A stretch of 64,000 nt of DNA, taken from positions 1-64,000 of the forward strand of contig JAAXZI010000186.1 of the NCBI GenBank assembly GCA_012719955.1, read 5' to 3'. Positions 41,182-50,009 of the stretch are shown here, one piece after another. The position numbers and the translations under genes are program-made. This DNA comes from Phycisphaerae bacterium. GTDB taxonomy: Bacteria > Planctomycetota > Phycisphaerae > UBA1845 > PWPN01. The notes below the pieces were generated by a model. That model searched no databases and was not told the origin of the DNA. It saw nothing but the letters and a program-made list of their open reading frames with translations. The stretch's first letter is position 1; each line of letters opens with the position of its first letter.

Positions 41182-43185
41182 ATGAAAAAAACCAAGTCTT
41201 TATCGCAGGGGCAGTTAGCACTTGATTTTGGCGCCGAGAAGGCGGGCCGGAGCGCGGCCCCGGCGGCGGCCCAATCAGCCGGTCGGGCCCCATCCGCGCC
41301 AAAGTCTGCGGCTCCTGACCAGCCGCGAATTGTCCCGGATTCCGCCCCCAAGCGGGCCAAAGTGGGCAAGGCCACGGCCGAGTCCATGGCCAAGTTGCAG
41401 CGGGACATCTCGGTATCCGAGTTCTTCGCCAAGAACCGCCACCTGTTGGGCTTCGACAACAAGCGCAAAGCCCTGCTGATGACCGTGAAGGAAGCGGTGG
41501 ACAACGCGCTGGACGCCTGCGAGGAGGCGGGGTTTCTGCCGGAGATCCACGTCACGCTCACGCAGGTCGCCGAGGAGCGTTTCCGGGTGCGCGTGCAGGA
41601 CAACGGGCCGGGCATCGTGAAGCAGCAGATCCCCAACGTGTTCGGCAAGCTGCTGTACGGCTCGAAGTTTCACCGGCTCAAGATGTCGCGCGGCCAGCAA
41701 GGTATCGGCATTTCAGCGGCGGGCATGTACGGGCTGCTCACGACGGGCAAGAGCGTGAGGATCGTCTCGCGGACCTCGCCCAAGAAGCCGGCCAACTACT
41801 ACGAGATTCAGATCGATACCAAGCGGAATGAGCCACACATCGTCAAGGACGAGCAGGATCCCACCATCGAGTGGCCGCACGGCACGGCGGTCGAGATTGA
41901 GCTGGTGGCCTCGTACAACAAGGGCCGCCAGTCGGTGGACGAGTACATGGAGCAGACCGCCATCGCCAACCCGCACGCGAAGTTCATATACACCCCGCCG
42001 GCCGGCGAGGTGATGATCTTTGAGCGCGGTACGGAGGTCATGCCCGCACAGACGGAAGCTATCAAGCCGCACCCGTACGGCGTCGAACTGGGCATGTTGA
42101 TCAAGATGCTCCAGGAGACGAATTCACACTGGCTGAGCAGCTTTCTGCAGGCGGACTTTTGTCGCGTGGGGCCCAAGGTGGCCGAGGAGATCTGTCACAA
42201 GGCCAAGCTGAATCCCCGGGCCCATCCCAAGCGCATCGCCCGCCAGGAGGCCGAGAAGCTGTACCGGGCCATTCAGGAGACGAAGCTGATGGCCCCGCCG
42301 ACCAACTGCCTGGCGCCGATCGGCGCGGAGCAGATCCTGACCGGGCTGCTCAAGGGGGTGAAGGCGGAGTTCTTTACCGCAACGACGCGTCCGCCGGCGG
42401 TGTACCGGGGCAATCCCTTCCAGATCGAGGTGGGCCTGGCGTTCGGCGGCGATCTGGGGTCCGATCCAAAACTCAAGAGCATGGAGGAGGACCCGGACCC
42501 GGCAGTGAAGGTTCGCCGCGGCAAAGTGGTGACGCCGAAGGAGAATAACACGCCCACGGCGCGGGTGATCCGCTTTGCCAACCGCGTTCCCCTGTTGTAC
42601 CAGCAGTCGGCCTGCTGCGTCTTCAAGAGCGTGGTGGACATGGATTGGCGGCGCTACGGGCTTTCCCAGAGCAGCGGCGCGCTGCCGGCCGCACCGCTGG
42701 TGGTCATGGTGCACATGGCCAGCGTGTGGGTACCGTTTACCTCAGAATCGAAGGAAGCCATCGCCGACTACGACGAGATCCGGGCGGAGATCCGGCTCGC
42801 GCTGCAGGAGTGCGGACGGAAGCTGTCGGCCTACCTGAATCGCCGTCGCAAGCAGCGCTACGAGGGTGAGCGCCGCAGCATCTTCGAGCGATACGTCAAG
42901 GAAGTGGTGGACGCCTGCCACGCGATCAAGAACGACATCGATCCGGACGACCTGCTGGCCAACCTGATGGCCATCGCCCACAAGGTGACCGCCCGGGCCG
43001 ACGAGGTGCTCGACGACCACGGGCGCCCCATCCGACGGAAGGAACCGGAGATCGAGGCCGAGCTGGGAGAAAACACCGTGGTGGTGGACCGCGCCACCGC
43101 GCCGCCGGAGGGTGGACTTTTTAACGGATCGGCGGCCGGGGAGGCCGGGCCGGTGGCTTCGGAGGCCGCGAAGGCTTCCGCGTGA
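41182..43185 (+). CDS. top6B: DNA topoisomerase VI, subunit B
   Basis: A 667-residue ATPase subunit of a type IIB topoisomerase. After a low-complexity N-terminus of about 70 residues it has the GHKL motifs: EAVDNALDACEEAG (N-box, near 104), VQDNGPGI (near 140) and SRGQQGIGISAAGMYG (G2 region, near 170). The transducer domain follows, with the switch Lys region TNCLAPIGAEQI. The C-terminus is long compared with archaeal subunits. ATP binding dimerises the subunits and drives strand passage. Followed by top6A after 179 bases, in the archaeal order B-A. The ATG at 41182 is chosen; a TTG at 41149 would add 11 residues. Confidence 0.95.
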   Translation: MKKTKSLSQGQLALDFGAEKAGRSAAPAAAQSAGRAPSAPKSAAPDQPRIVPDSAPKRAKVGKATAESMAKLQRDISVSEFFAKNRHLLGFDNKRKALLMTVKEAVDNALDACEEAGFLPEIHVTLTQVAEERFRVRVQDNGPGIVKQQIPNVFGKLLYGSKFHRLKMSRGQQGIGISAAGMYGLLTTGKSVRIVSRTSPKKPANYYEIQIDTKRNEPHIVKDEQDPTIEWPHGTAVEIELVASYNKGRQSVDEYMEQTAIANPHAKFIYTPPAGEVMIFERGTEVMPAQTEAIKPHPYGVELGMLIKMLQETNSHWLSSFLQADFCRVGPKVAEEICHKAKLNPRAHPKRIARQEAEKLYRAIQETKLMAPPTNCLAPIGAEQILTGLLKGVKAEFFTATTRPPAVYRGNPFQIEVGLAFGGDLGSDPKLKSMEEDPDPAVKVRRGKVVTPKENNTPTARVIRFANRVPLLYQQSACCVFKSVVDMDWRRYGLSQSSGALPAAPLVVMVHMASVWVPFTSESKEAIADYDEIRAEIRLALQECGRKLSAYLNRRRKQRYEGERRSIFERYVKEVVDACHAIKNDIDPDDLLANLMAIAHKVTARADEVLDDHGRPIRRKEPEIEAELGENTVVVDRATAPPEGGLFNGSAAGEAGPVASEAAKASA

Positions 43186-43364
43186 AGGTGCGATCATGGC
43201 CTGCGCACAAGGCGCGGAGAGGGCCCCTGCCGCGGCCCAGAAGCGAATGCGGCGACCCGCCCGGGGAACACGCGTCCCGGGCACAAGGCGGTGCGGGGCA
43301 AGAATGATCGCCGGACGTAGGAACGATCAACATCCGTAACAGAGTCGAGTTCACGGAGTATCTT

Positions 43365-44528
43365 GTGGCGAAGAAAGCATCGAAAACGAAAAAAGCGGCG
43401 GGCGCCGGCCCGTCCAAGCCGGTGAAGCTCAGCGGCAAGGCGGCCGTGACCGCGAAGAAGATAGAGGGCATGGCCGAGTCGATCGCGGCGGCCGCGCTCA
43501 AGAAGCGCAGCCCCGCCTTCAGCATTCCGCTGCGGGCGTTGTCCAACGTGCGCTTCGACCCCAAGAAGGCCATCATCGAGATGGGCAACAGCAAGCAGTC
43601 GCGCGAGTTCTTCGACCTGTCGATGGCCCGCAAGTTCATGCAGACCATCCTGATCGCCAGCAAGTTCAAGCAGCTCATCAGCGAAGGGAAGACGGCCAGC
43701 ATCCGTCAGTTGTACTACCTGTCCAAGCATGATGTGGCCGGCACGAAGGAGAAGACCTTCAACGACCAGGACGAGTCCGATCCCATCATCGAGGACATCG
43801 AGGTCACCATCGACGCGCTGCGCGAGGAGTTGCACGTCTACGCGGACAACCGGGGCAACCTGGCCGGGCCGATCACGCTGGTGGACGAGGGCAATGAGCT
43901 GGACTGCATGCGCATGGGCTCGGCGGGCTACGCGGTACCCAGCATCGTCGAGCCGGACGTGATCCAGTTCAAGCGCTGCAGCGCCAAGTTCGTCCTCCAC
44001 GTGGAAAAGGGTACCGTCTGGCGGCGCTTCTATGAGGATCGCTTCCACGAGAAGCACCAGTGCATCCTGACCCACGGACAGGGGCAGCCGGCCCGGGGCA
44101 TGCGGCGCCTGCTGCGGCGTCTGCGCGATGAGCTGAAGCTGCCGATTTACTGCCTGCTCGATAATGACCCCTGGGGGTATTACATCTACTCGGTCATCAA
44201 GCAGGGCTCGATCAACCTGGCCTACGAGAGCAACCGTATGGCCGTGCCCGACGCCAAGTTCATCGGCGTATCCAGCTTTGACTACGAGCGCTGCAATCTG
44301 AGCGACGACGTCAAGATCGGCCTGGACGCCACGGACATCAAGCGCGCCAAACAGATCCTCGCCTATCCCTGGTTCAAGGGCAAGAAACACTGGGAGCGCG
44401 AAATCAACAAGATGATGAGCAATGGCTTCAAGATGGAAGTGGAAGCCATGAGCAACAAGCGGCTCACCTACCTGACGGACGAATACGTCCCCATGAAGCT
44501 GGCCGACAAGCGCCAATGGCTGGATTAA
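43365..44528 (+). CDS. top6A: DNA topoisomerase VI, subunit A (Spo11 homologue)
   Basis: A 387-residue DNA-cleaving subunit. The CAP-like domain has the catalytic tyrosine motif SIRQLYYLSKH (Y118 the likely nucleophile). The Toprim domain carries E214 (VEKGTVWRRF) and DND 266-268 (LLDNDPWGYYIYSV). All catalytic residues are intact. Together with the upstream subunit B it should form an active topoisomerase that relaxes and decatenates DNA. The N-terminal 45 residues are Lys/Ala-rich and may help DNA binding. The start is a GTG with GGAG eight bases upstream. The stop is followed after a few bases by the GAGTACT repeat. Confidence 0.95.
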   Translation: MAKKASKTKKAAGAGPSKPVKLSGKAAVTAKKIEGMAESIAAAALKKRSPAFSIPLRALSNVRFDPKKAIIEMGNSKQSREFFDLSMARKFMQTILIASKFKQLISEGKTASIRQLYYLSKHDVAGTKEKTFNDQDESDPIIEDIEVTIDALREELHVYADNRGNLAGPITLVDEGNELDCMRMGSAGYAVPSIVEPDVIQFKRCSAKFVLHVEKGTVWRRFYEDRFHEKHQCILTHGQGQPARGMRRLLRRLRDELKLPIYCLLDNDPWGYYIYSVIKQGSINLAYESNRMAVPDAKFIGVSSFDYERCNLSDDVKIGLDATDIKRAKQILAYPWFKGKKHWEREINKMMSNGFKMEVEAMSNKRLTYLTDEYVPMKLADKRQWLD

Positions 44529-44530
44529 TA

Positions 44531-44611
44531 GTACTGAGTGAAAAGTACTGAGTACTGAGTGCTGGGGGCCGTTGCCGCCTGCACACTCAGTACTCAGTAC
44601 TCAGTACTTTC
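44531..44611. repeat. GAGTACT heptamer repeat in inverted arms
   Basis: The left arm (44531-44565) carries GTACTGAGT-type 7-mers on one strand and the right arm (44583-44611) carries ACTCAGT 7-mers, so about 20 bp can pair across a loop rich in G and C. It starts two bases after the top6A stop and could act as a terminator-like hairpin. Same motif as the mqnC tract at 56144. Confidence 0.7.
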
Positions 44612-44662
44612 AACTTAAGCACTCCCTGCGGCGGGTCGAATCACTCGATGATGAGACCGTGA

Positions 44663-44773
44663 CTGGATCAGACCACCGATGCCACTATTCGGCTGGCAGT
44701 GTCGTCCGGGGCCGTTCCGCACACACTGACCGTTCGCGTCAAGGCCGGCAGCGGCGAAGTCACCATCGAATAG
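44663..44773 (+). pseudogene. Possible remnant reading frame downstream of top6A
   Basis: A frame of 36 codons ending in TAG reads SGAVPHTLTVRVKAGSGEV near its end, resembling the beta-strand end of a protein. An in-frame TGA at 44660 closes it upstream and there is no start with a ribosome site. It may be a decayed gene tail; low confidence. Confidence 0.2.
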
Positions 44774-44927
44774 GGTTCAGGGTTCGGGGTTGAGGGTTCA
44801 GAGCAAAGATCCCTTATCGCACGTTTCTGAACGGGAGTCCTTTCCCGCTGGCACTTTCGTGCTTTGCCCTTGCCGGGTATAAACCTTTCCAGTCTCATGC
44901 GTACGCCAATCTGTTGGAGGACCGGCC

Positions 44928-46916
44928 ATGACTGGGCACGCGATTCGTGCGGCTTCTTTTCTCTCACTTGTTGCCTGGGCCGCGGCGTTGGGGGCTTCGC
45001 CGGCTACGGTGCCCGCCGATTCGCGATGGGCGGACCTGCCGCATACGAACACCGTGTTCAAGCCGGCCGAGTACAAGACCCTCAAGGAGTGGCAGGACCG
45101 GCGGGCCTGGCTGCGCGAGCAGGTGCGCTTCGCCGCCGGCCTGATACCCGAGCCGGAGCGGGCGCCGCTGAATGCAAGGGTATTCGACCGGCGGGTGTAC
45201 GACGGATACACCATCGAGAAGGTGTATTTCGAGAGCTACCCCGGATTCTACGTCACCGGCAACCTGTATCGGCCGGCGAAGATCGAAGACAAGATTCCGG
45301 CGGTGGCCTGTCCGCACGGGCATTGGCCGCAGGGTCGGCTGCACCAGGATGAGCGGGGCGACATCCCCGCCCGCTGCATCACGCTGGCGCGGCTGGGGGC
45401 GACCGTCTTCGCCTATGACATGATCGGCTACAGCGACAGCAAACGGCAGATCGAGCACCGCATCAATACGCCGGAGCGCGACCTGTGGGGGATCACCTCG
45501 CTGCACCTGCAGACGTGGAACAGCATCCGCGTGCTGGATTTTCTGCAGTCGCTGCCGGAGGTGGACCCGGAGCGGATCGGCGTGACCGGGGCGTCGGGCG
45601 GCGGGACGCAGACGTTCATCCTGTACGCCGTGGACGACCGGGTGAAGGTGGCTGCGCCGGTGAACATGATTTCCAGCACCATGCAGGGCGGCTGCGTGTG
45701 CGAGAACGGGCCGTGCCTGCGCATCGACACGAACAACATGGAGATCGGGGCGTTAATGGCCCCTCGGCCGCTGCTGATGATCAGTGCCACCGGCGACTGG
45801 ACCAAGCTCACGCCGGAGGTGGAGTATCCTTTCATCCGGAGCATCTATGCGCTGTACGACGCGGTGGACAAGGTTCAGAACGTGCATATCGACGCGCCGC
45901 ACAACTACAACAAGGCCAGCCGGGAGGCGATGTATCGGTTTTTCGCGCGGTGGCTGTTGAAGCGTGACGACGCGGACACGATCACCGAGGGCGAGATACC
46001 GAAGTTCAGGCCCGAAGACCTGCTGGTGTGGACGGACGAGACAGCGCCGAAGAATTTGCTGAGCATCGATCAGCTCACCAAGCAGCTTCAGGGTGCCGCC
46101 CGGGCGCGGATCGCGGCGCTGCGTCCGGATGATCCGCAGAAGTTTTCCGCGTTGAGACAATTGATCCAGACAAGCCTGGTGCAAGCGATCGCAGCGCGGC
46201 AGCGCACAGCAAGCGACGATCGATGGCGGCGGGAACGTCCTCACCCAGGAGCCCTAGAATGGAGCCTGATTGGACGCCGTTTGCGCGGCCGCTACTTCGG
46301 ACCTGGCCTCGATACACGCGCATCAGGTCCTCTCTCGATCACCGTGGACCATGCTGATGGCCATCCAATCGTTTCGCCATTCGATGCGAGACTCGCTATA
46401 ACGCCTGTCTCCTCTGAAGCAGGGCCGCAGTTGGGCGCGGCCAGCCAGCCGGCCGGACTGCCTCAGTTCTTCACCACCTTCAACCGGACGGAAGCCGCCG
46501 AATCCGTTTTCGAGCTGTTCGCCTTGCTGCCGTCCGAACACTCATATCGCTACAGGGTGCCCGCCACTCTGCGCGCTTACGGCCCCTGGGGACCGGCCTG
46601 CCTGGTGGCGCGGGCGATGATGTCGGATCTTGCGGTGCACAAGACCGGGATCCGGACGGTCATTGACCTGAACCAGTTCCAGATGGACAGCGACGAGGCC
46701 TACCTCAAGCAGCTCAATATTCCGCATATCCGGCGGATTGGCGGCTTGCAGGCGATTGCCGCGGCGGCCTGCAACGGGCCGATCTGGTTTCACAATGTCG
46801 GCGAGCATTTCGACGAGGAGTGGGTGAAGGCGGCCGGGAGGGTTAACGGAGTCGAGGTGCGCGTGACGAGGGAAAAGGCGGATGAGAAGGCCATCGTCGA
46901 GTGGTTAATGGAGTAA
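44928..46916 (+). CDS. Secreted alpha/beta hydrolase, acetyl-xylan-esterase-like
   Basis: A 662-residue protein. A signal peptide (AASFLSLVAWAAALGASPA) precedes an alpha/beta hydrolase: VTGNLYRPAKIEDKIPAVAC, the nucleophile elbow GVTGASGGGTQTF, the acid region MISATGDWTKL and a later His in IDAPHNYN. It resembles the large acetyl-xylan-esterase-like or prolyl-oligopeptidase-like proteins of planctomycetes, which carry a C-terminal extension. Probably acts on plant- or microbe-derived polysaccharide. TTGGAGG lies upstream of the ATG at 44928. The C-terminal part (about 430-662) is without a clear family. Confidence 0.82.
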   Translation: MTGHAIRAASFLSLVAWAAALGASPATVPADSRWADLPHTNTVFKPAEYKTLKEWQDRRAWLREQVRFAAGLIPEPERAPLNARVFDRRVYDGYTIEKVYFESYPGFYVTGNLYRPAKIEDKIPAVACPHGHWPQGRLHQDERGDIPARCITLARLGATVFAYDMIGYSDSKRQIEHRINTPERDLWGITSLHLQTWNSIRVLDFLQSLPEVDPERIGVTGASGGGTQTFILYAVDDRVKVAAPVNMISSTMQGGCVCENGPCLRIDTNNMEIGALMAPRPLLMISATGDWTKLTPEVEYPFIRSIYALYDAVDKVQNVHIDAPHNYNKASREAMYRFFARWLLKRDDADTITEGEIPKFRPEDLLVWTDETAPKNLLSIDQLTKQLQGAARARIAALRPDDPQKFSALRQLIQTSLVQAIAARQRTASDDRWRRERPHPGALEWSLIGRRLRGRYFGPGLDTRASGPLSITVDHADGHPIVSPFDARLAITPVSSEAGPQLGAASQPAGLPQFFTTFNRTEAAESVFELFALLPSEHSYRYRVPATLRAYGPWGPACLVARAMMSDLAVHKTGIRTVIDLNQFQMDSDEAYLKQLNIPHIRRIGGLQAIAAAACNGPIWFHNVGEHFDEEWVKAAGRVNGVEVRVTREKADEKAIVEWLME

Positions 46917-47012
46917 CTGACTGCCGGTGCGGCTTCCGTAGCAGTCCATATGCACGCCTGCTGGAATACCGGCGGGTAAGCCTGACGCCTGGCACTCGGC
47001 GCTTCGCGGAAA

Positions 47013-47243
47013 TCAAAGCACTGCACAGAACTCCTGGACTGTGAGTCCCGCCTCGCGTATAAGGCCCCTTAGCATCCCCCGTTTGACCTCACGATGTCCT
47101 GGAATCGTCAGCAGCTTGCGAGTCTGCGGATTGAACATCGCAATGTGGCTTCCCTTTCCGCGACCCGGTTGAACCTGAAAACCGAGTTTCTCAAAAGCAC
47201 GAACTACCTCTCTTGCGGACAGAACGGGCAGGTGATCACTCAT
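47013..47243 (-). CDS. HicA-family mRNA interferase toxin (partner of 47683 HicB)
   Basis: A 76-residue protein. It has the HicA dsRNA-binding fold: AREVVRAFEKLGFQVQ, then GRGKGSHIAMFNP with the catalytic His and RKLLTIPGHREVKRGMLRGL. HicA toxins cleave mRNA and are blocked by HicB. The start ATG (47243) has GGAGGAGGTG upstream and overlaps the stop of the preceding HTH gene by 8 bases. The usual HicB is not adjacent but lies one gene upstream. Confidence 0.87.
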   Translation of the reverse strand: MSDHLPVLSAREVVRAFEKLGFQVQPGRGKGSHIAMFNPQTRKLLTIPGHREVKRGMLRGLIREAGLTVQEFCAVL

Positions 47244-47664
47244 CTTCGGCACCTCCTCCACGTTTCGCCCGCTCCTGCTGGCATCTGGCATGGGCAGCCC
47301 TGAGCGCCTGAACGAAAGGTTCAAGTGAAAAGCTGTTGCGCCCGTTGCGTATCCCTGGCCTGTTAGTCTCCGGATCTCGGCCGCGGTGTTGCTTGATCGT
47401 GATCAATCCGTAGTCTCTCAGCTCATAGGCCCATTTTCGAACCGTATTGACCTTGACCCCCAAATCCTCGGCCAGTTCCTGCCAGTAGGCCCGAATCGGC
47501 TTTGTTTTGAACTTCCGTCCAGCCAGCGCGAGCAGAAGGAGAAGATGGCGGGGCTGAAGGGCCTTCAACTTCTTATCGCCATAGCCTCCGAACCTATAAA
47601 ACAGTACGAGGCAGCTTGAAGGGTAGGTTCTAAGCACCGAGACTGCTCTGAATGCGCCAGTCAC
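47236..47664 (-). CDS. Winged-helix DNA-binding protein between hicB and hicA
   Basis: A 142-residue protein. The region about 35-85 (LKALQPRHLLLLLALAGRKF, YWQELAEDLGVKVNTVRKWA, YELRDYGLITIKQHRGRD) is a winged helix of the kind seen in plasmid/phage replication and regulatory proteins. The C-terminus is basic and low-complexity. Start assumed at a GTG (47664), 18 bases after the hicB stop; the ribosome site is weak. It ends inside the hicA start, so the three genes are likely one unit. It may be the operon's regulator, by inference. Confidence 0.7.
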   Translation of the reverse strand: MTGAFRAVSVLRTYPSSCLVLFYRFGGYGDKKLKALQPRHLLLLLALAGRKFKTKPIRAYWQELAEDLGVKVNTVRKWAYELRDYGLITIKQHRGRDPETNRPGIRNGRNSFSLEPFVQALRAAHARCQQERAKRGGGAEDE

Positions 47665-47682
47665 ATTGCTCTGAGATTTTTT

Positions 47683-47904
47683 CTAGGCGGGGCTTTCCAC
47701 GACACAGACTTGAACATCGAATGTCTCAGGGGGAATCGGGAGCCCCACATCCTTGGCCGTTGCGAGCCAAACCTCAATTGCATCTCGGGCATTGCGGAGG
47801 GCCTCTTCGCGGCTTTCACCTTGGCTGAAGCAGCCCGGCAGACTTGGGACTTCAGAGACCCACCCACCGTCCTCAAGATCAGGATAGATAATAACTTGCC
47901 TCAT
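47683..47904 (-). CDS. HicB-family antitoxin
   Basis: A 73-residue protein with the HicB partial RNase H fold: RQVIIYPDLEDGGWVSEVPS, LPGCFSQGESREEALRNARD and the terminal IEVWLATAKDVGLP. Small HicB proteins neutralise HicA, but no separate DNA-binding domain is present here, which could be the job of the neighbouring winged-helix protein. The ATG is eight bases downstream of a TATAAT, suggesting a leaderless transcript. Confidence 0.87.
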   Translation of the reverse strand: MRQVIIYPDLEDGGWVSEVPSLPGCFSQGESREEALRNARDAIEVWLATAKDVGLPIPPETFDVQVCVVESPA

Positions 47905-47942
47905 AATATCACATTATACGTAATAACCCGGCTAAGGGACAA
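47902..47942 (-). promoter_or_regulatory. Promoter and inverted repeat of the hicB-wHTH-hicA operon
   Basis: TTGTCC (47937-47942) and TATAAT (47913-47918) on the minus strand are 18 bases apart, and the ATG follows the -10 by only 8 bases. ATAAT-GTGAT-ATTAT is a perfect inverted repeat with a 5-base centre spanning the -10 and the start, a likely operator. Confidence 0.6.
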
Positions 47943-48145
47943 CCGCCGCTGATGGGGCTCTTGTGGGCACCAGTCTTGCCAGTAAAGTTTTGTGGCTACA
48001 ATGCTTGCGAGGGTTGATGGTTGGGCGATGCTCCCCCCCTCTCGCTTGCGCTCGAAGCCTGGCCATCCGTTGCTGAGGCTTCGGACGAAGTCCCGTGCTG
48101 TTTCTAATCCGTGATCCTCTGTGCGAGAGCATCAGCGCACGCAAA

Positions 48146-48175
48146 ACGGCCGGCCCCCAGCGTTCGTCGGGGAGC
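48146..48175. repeat. Hairpin related to the CGGCCGG family
   Basis: CGGCCGGCCCCC and GGGGAGCCGGCCG pair with a short loop (about 48147-48183). Related in arm sequence to the repeats at 12-39, 27000-27027 and 60293-60320 but with a different centre. Confidence 0.45.
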
Positions 48176-48202
48176 CGGCCGCGACCGAATTACAGCCAGG
48201 AA

Positions 48203-48221
48203 GGCGGGCAGGATGCCCGCC
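48203..48221. repeat. REP-like palindrome
   Basis: GGCGGGCAGGATGCCCGCC, one base different from the main REP core; lies about 20 bases beyond the ahcY stop and may act as an atypical terminator. The wider gap 47943-48202 shows no gene. Confidence 0.8.
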
Positions 48222-48239
48222 CTCCCAAGGTAACCGGGT

Positions 48240-49664
48240 TTAGTAGCGATAGTGGTCGGGCTTGTAGGGCCCCTCGACCGGCACGCCGATGTAGCGGGCC
48301 TGCTTCTCGGTCAATCGCGTGAGCTTGGCCCCCAGTTTTTGCAGGTGCAGCCTCGCCACGCGCTCATCCAGATGCTTGGGCAGGACATAGACCTTGTTCT
48401 CGTACTTGCCCGTGTTGCGGTTCTCCCACAGCTCGATCTGGGCGATGGTCTGGTTGGTGAAGCTGGCGCTCATCACGAAGCTGGGGTGGCCGGTGGCGCA
48501 GCCCAGGTTTACCAGGCGGCCTTCGGCCAGGACGATGATGCGCTTGCCGTCGGGCCAGATCACGTGGTGGACCTGCGGCTTGATCTCCACCCACTCGAGG
48601 TCCCGCAGCGCGTCGATCTGGATCTCGCTGTCGAAGTGGCCGATGTTACAGACGATGGCCTCGTTCTTCATCTGGTCCATGTGCTCGCGGGTGATGACGT
48701 CCACGTTGCCGGTGGTGGTCACGAAGATGTCGCCCCACTTGCAGGCCTCGTCCATGGTCACCACCTGATAACCTTCCATCGCGGCCTGGAGGGCGCAGAT
48801 GGGGTCGATCTCGGTGACGAACACCGTGGCCCCCAGGCCCTTGAAGGCCTGCACGCAGCCCTTGCCCACGTCCCCATAGCCGCAGACCACGCACTTCTTG
48901 CCGGCGATCATCACGTCGGTGGCCCGCTTGATGCCGTCCACCAGGCTCTCGCGGCAGCCGTAGAGATTGTCGAACTTGCTCTTGGTCACCGAATCGTTGA
49001 CGTTGATGGCCGGGAAGAGCAGCTCGCCGCGTTCCTGCATCTGGTACAGCCGGTGCACGCCGGTGGTGGTCTCTTCGCTGACCCCGACGACGCGCCGGGC
49101 CAGCTTGTGCCAGTGCTGCGGATCCTTGGCCAGCACGCGGCGCAGCAGGACGTCAATGATCTCAATCTCTTTGTTGTCGCGGCAGGGCGGCGGGACCTTG
49201 CCGGTTTTGGCGAACTCGGCCTCGAGGGCGTGGCCGCGGTGGATGAGCAGGGTGGCGTCACCGCCGTCGTCCACAATGGTGGTCGGGCCATCAGCGTCCG
49301 GCCAAGTGAGCATCCGGAGGGTGCAGTCCCAGTAGTCCTCCAGGCTCTCGCCCTTCCAGGCAAAGACAGGGATGCCGGCCTTGGCGATGGCGGCGGCGGC
49401 GTGGTCCTGGGTGGAAAAGATGTTGCAGCTCGCCCAGCGGACTTCGGCCCCCAGCTCGGCCAGGGTTTCAATCAGGACGGCGGTCTGGATGGTCATGTGC
49501 AGGGAGCCGGAGATTTTCGCACCGGCCAGCGGCTTACGGCCGGCGTATTCCTCGCGCAGGGCCATGAGGCCGGGCATCTCGATTTCAGCGATCTCGATCT
49601 CTCTGCGACCCCAGTCGGCGAGACCCAGGTCTTTGACTTTATAGTCCGTTACCGCGGTAGCCAT
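48240..49664 (-). CDS. ahcY: Adenosylhomocysteinase (S-adenosyl-L-homocysteine hydrolase)
   Basis: A 474-residue cytoplasmic NAD-dependent enzyme that splits S-adenosyl-homocysteine into adenosine and homocysteine. It shows [35 protein letters not shown], the NAD motif [20 protein letters not shown] and the conserved C-terminal PDHYRY. Length and motifs are typical, including a family insertion. AGGAG lies eight bases before the ATG at 49664; the ORF extends nine codons further but without signal. It recycles the SAM by-product, fitting the SAM-cycle neighbours. Confidence 0.96.
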   Translation of the reverse strand: MATAVTDYKVKDLGLADWGRREIEIAEIEMPGLMALREEYAGRKPLAGAKISGSLHMTIQTAVLIETLAELGAEVRWASCNIFSTQDHAAAAIAKAGIPVFAWKGESLEDYWDCTLRMLTWPDADGPTTIVDDGGDATLLIHRGHALEAEFAKTGKVPPPCRDNKEIEIIDVLLRRVLAKDPQHWHKLARRVVGVSEETTTGVHRLYQMQERGELLFPAINVNDSVTKSKFDNLYGCRESLVDGIKRATDVMIAGKKCVVCGYGDVGKGCVQAFKGLGATVFVTEIDPICALQAAMEGYQVVTMDEACKWGDIFVTTTGNVDVITREHMDQMKNEAIVCNIGHFDSEIQIDALRDLEWVEIKPQVHHVIWPDGKRIIVLAEGRLVNLGCATGHPSFVMSASFTNQTIAQIELWENRNTGKYENKVYVLPKHLDERVARLHLQKLGAKLTRLTEKQARYIGVPVEGPYKPDHYRY

Positions 49665-50009
49665 TGTTTTTCGCTCCTTGAGAAGGCTCACTTACGCCTG
49701 GCCGGCCATAGCCGGCGGAAAACAAAAGAGAGGAATAATCGGCCGCCCTCAAACCAGCCCTCAACAGGCCGGCCTGAAGCCCGCTTCGCGGGAAGCCCCG
49801 CCCTCAAAGCGGGACTGCTCGATACACCATCGATGCCGCCTCTCGACTCAATGCACAACTTCACATCCCAAGCCACCTACTTAAGTGACCGTGCGCGGGC
49901 AAGACCGCCAAGTGCACGATCATCTCATGCCTCTCCCATCCCTCGACTCGTGTGCCGCGCCCTGTTAGTTGGCCCCGTCGCCTGCGACCAGGCTCACCGG
50001 CCCGGGCCG
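49665..50009. other. ahcY leader, nothing firmly recognised
   Basis: About 345 bases upstream of ahcY on the minus strand. It contains palindrome-like stretches (for example around 49780-49815, CCCGCTTCGCGGG) but no match to the SAH or SAM riboswitch consensus, and no copy of the 12-bp palindrome TTATCCGGATAA found at the ArsR gene. A promoter was not identified with confidence. Confidence 0.4.

Noticed and set aside
44663..44773. Functional gene between top6A and the esterase
   Set aside because: Upstream in-frame stop and no start with ribosome site; kept only as a possible remnant.
48240..49664. SAH or SAM riboswitch upstream of ahcY
   Set aside because: The leader (49665-50009) does not match the SAH or SAM consensus; likewise the metK leader.
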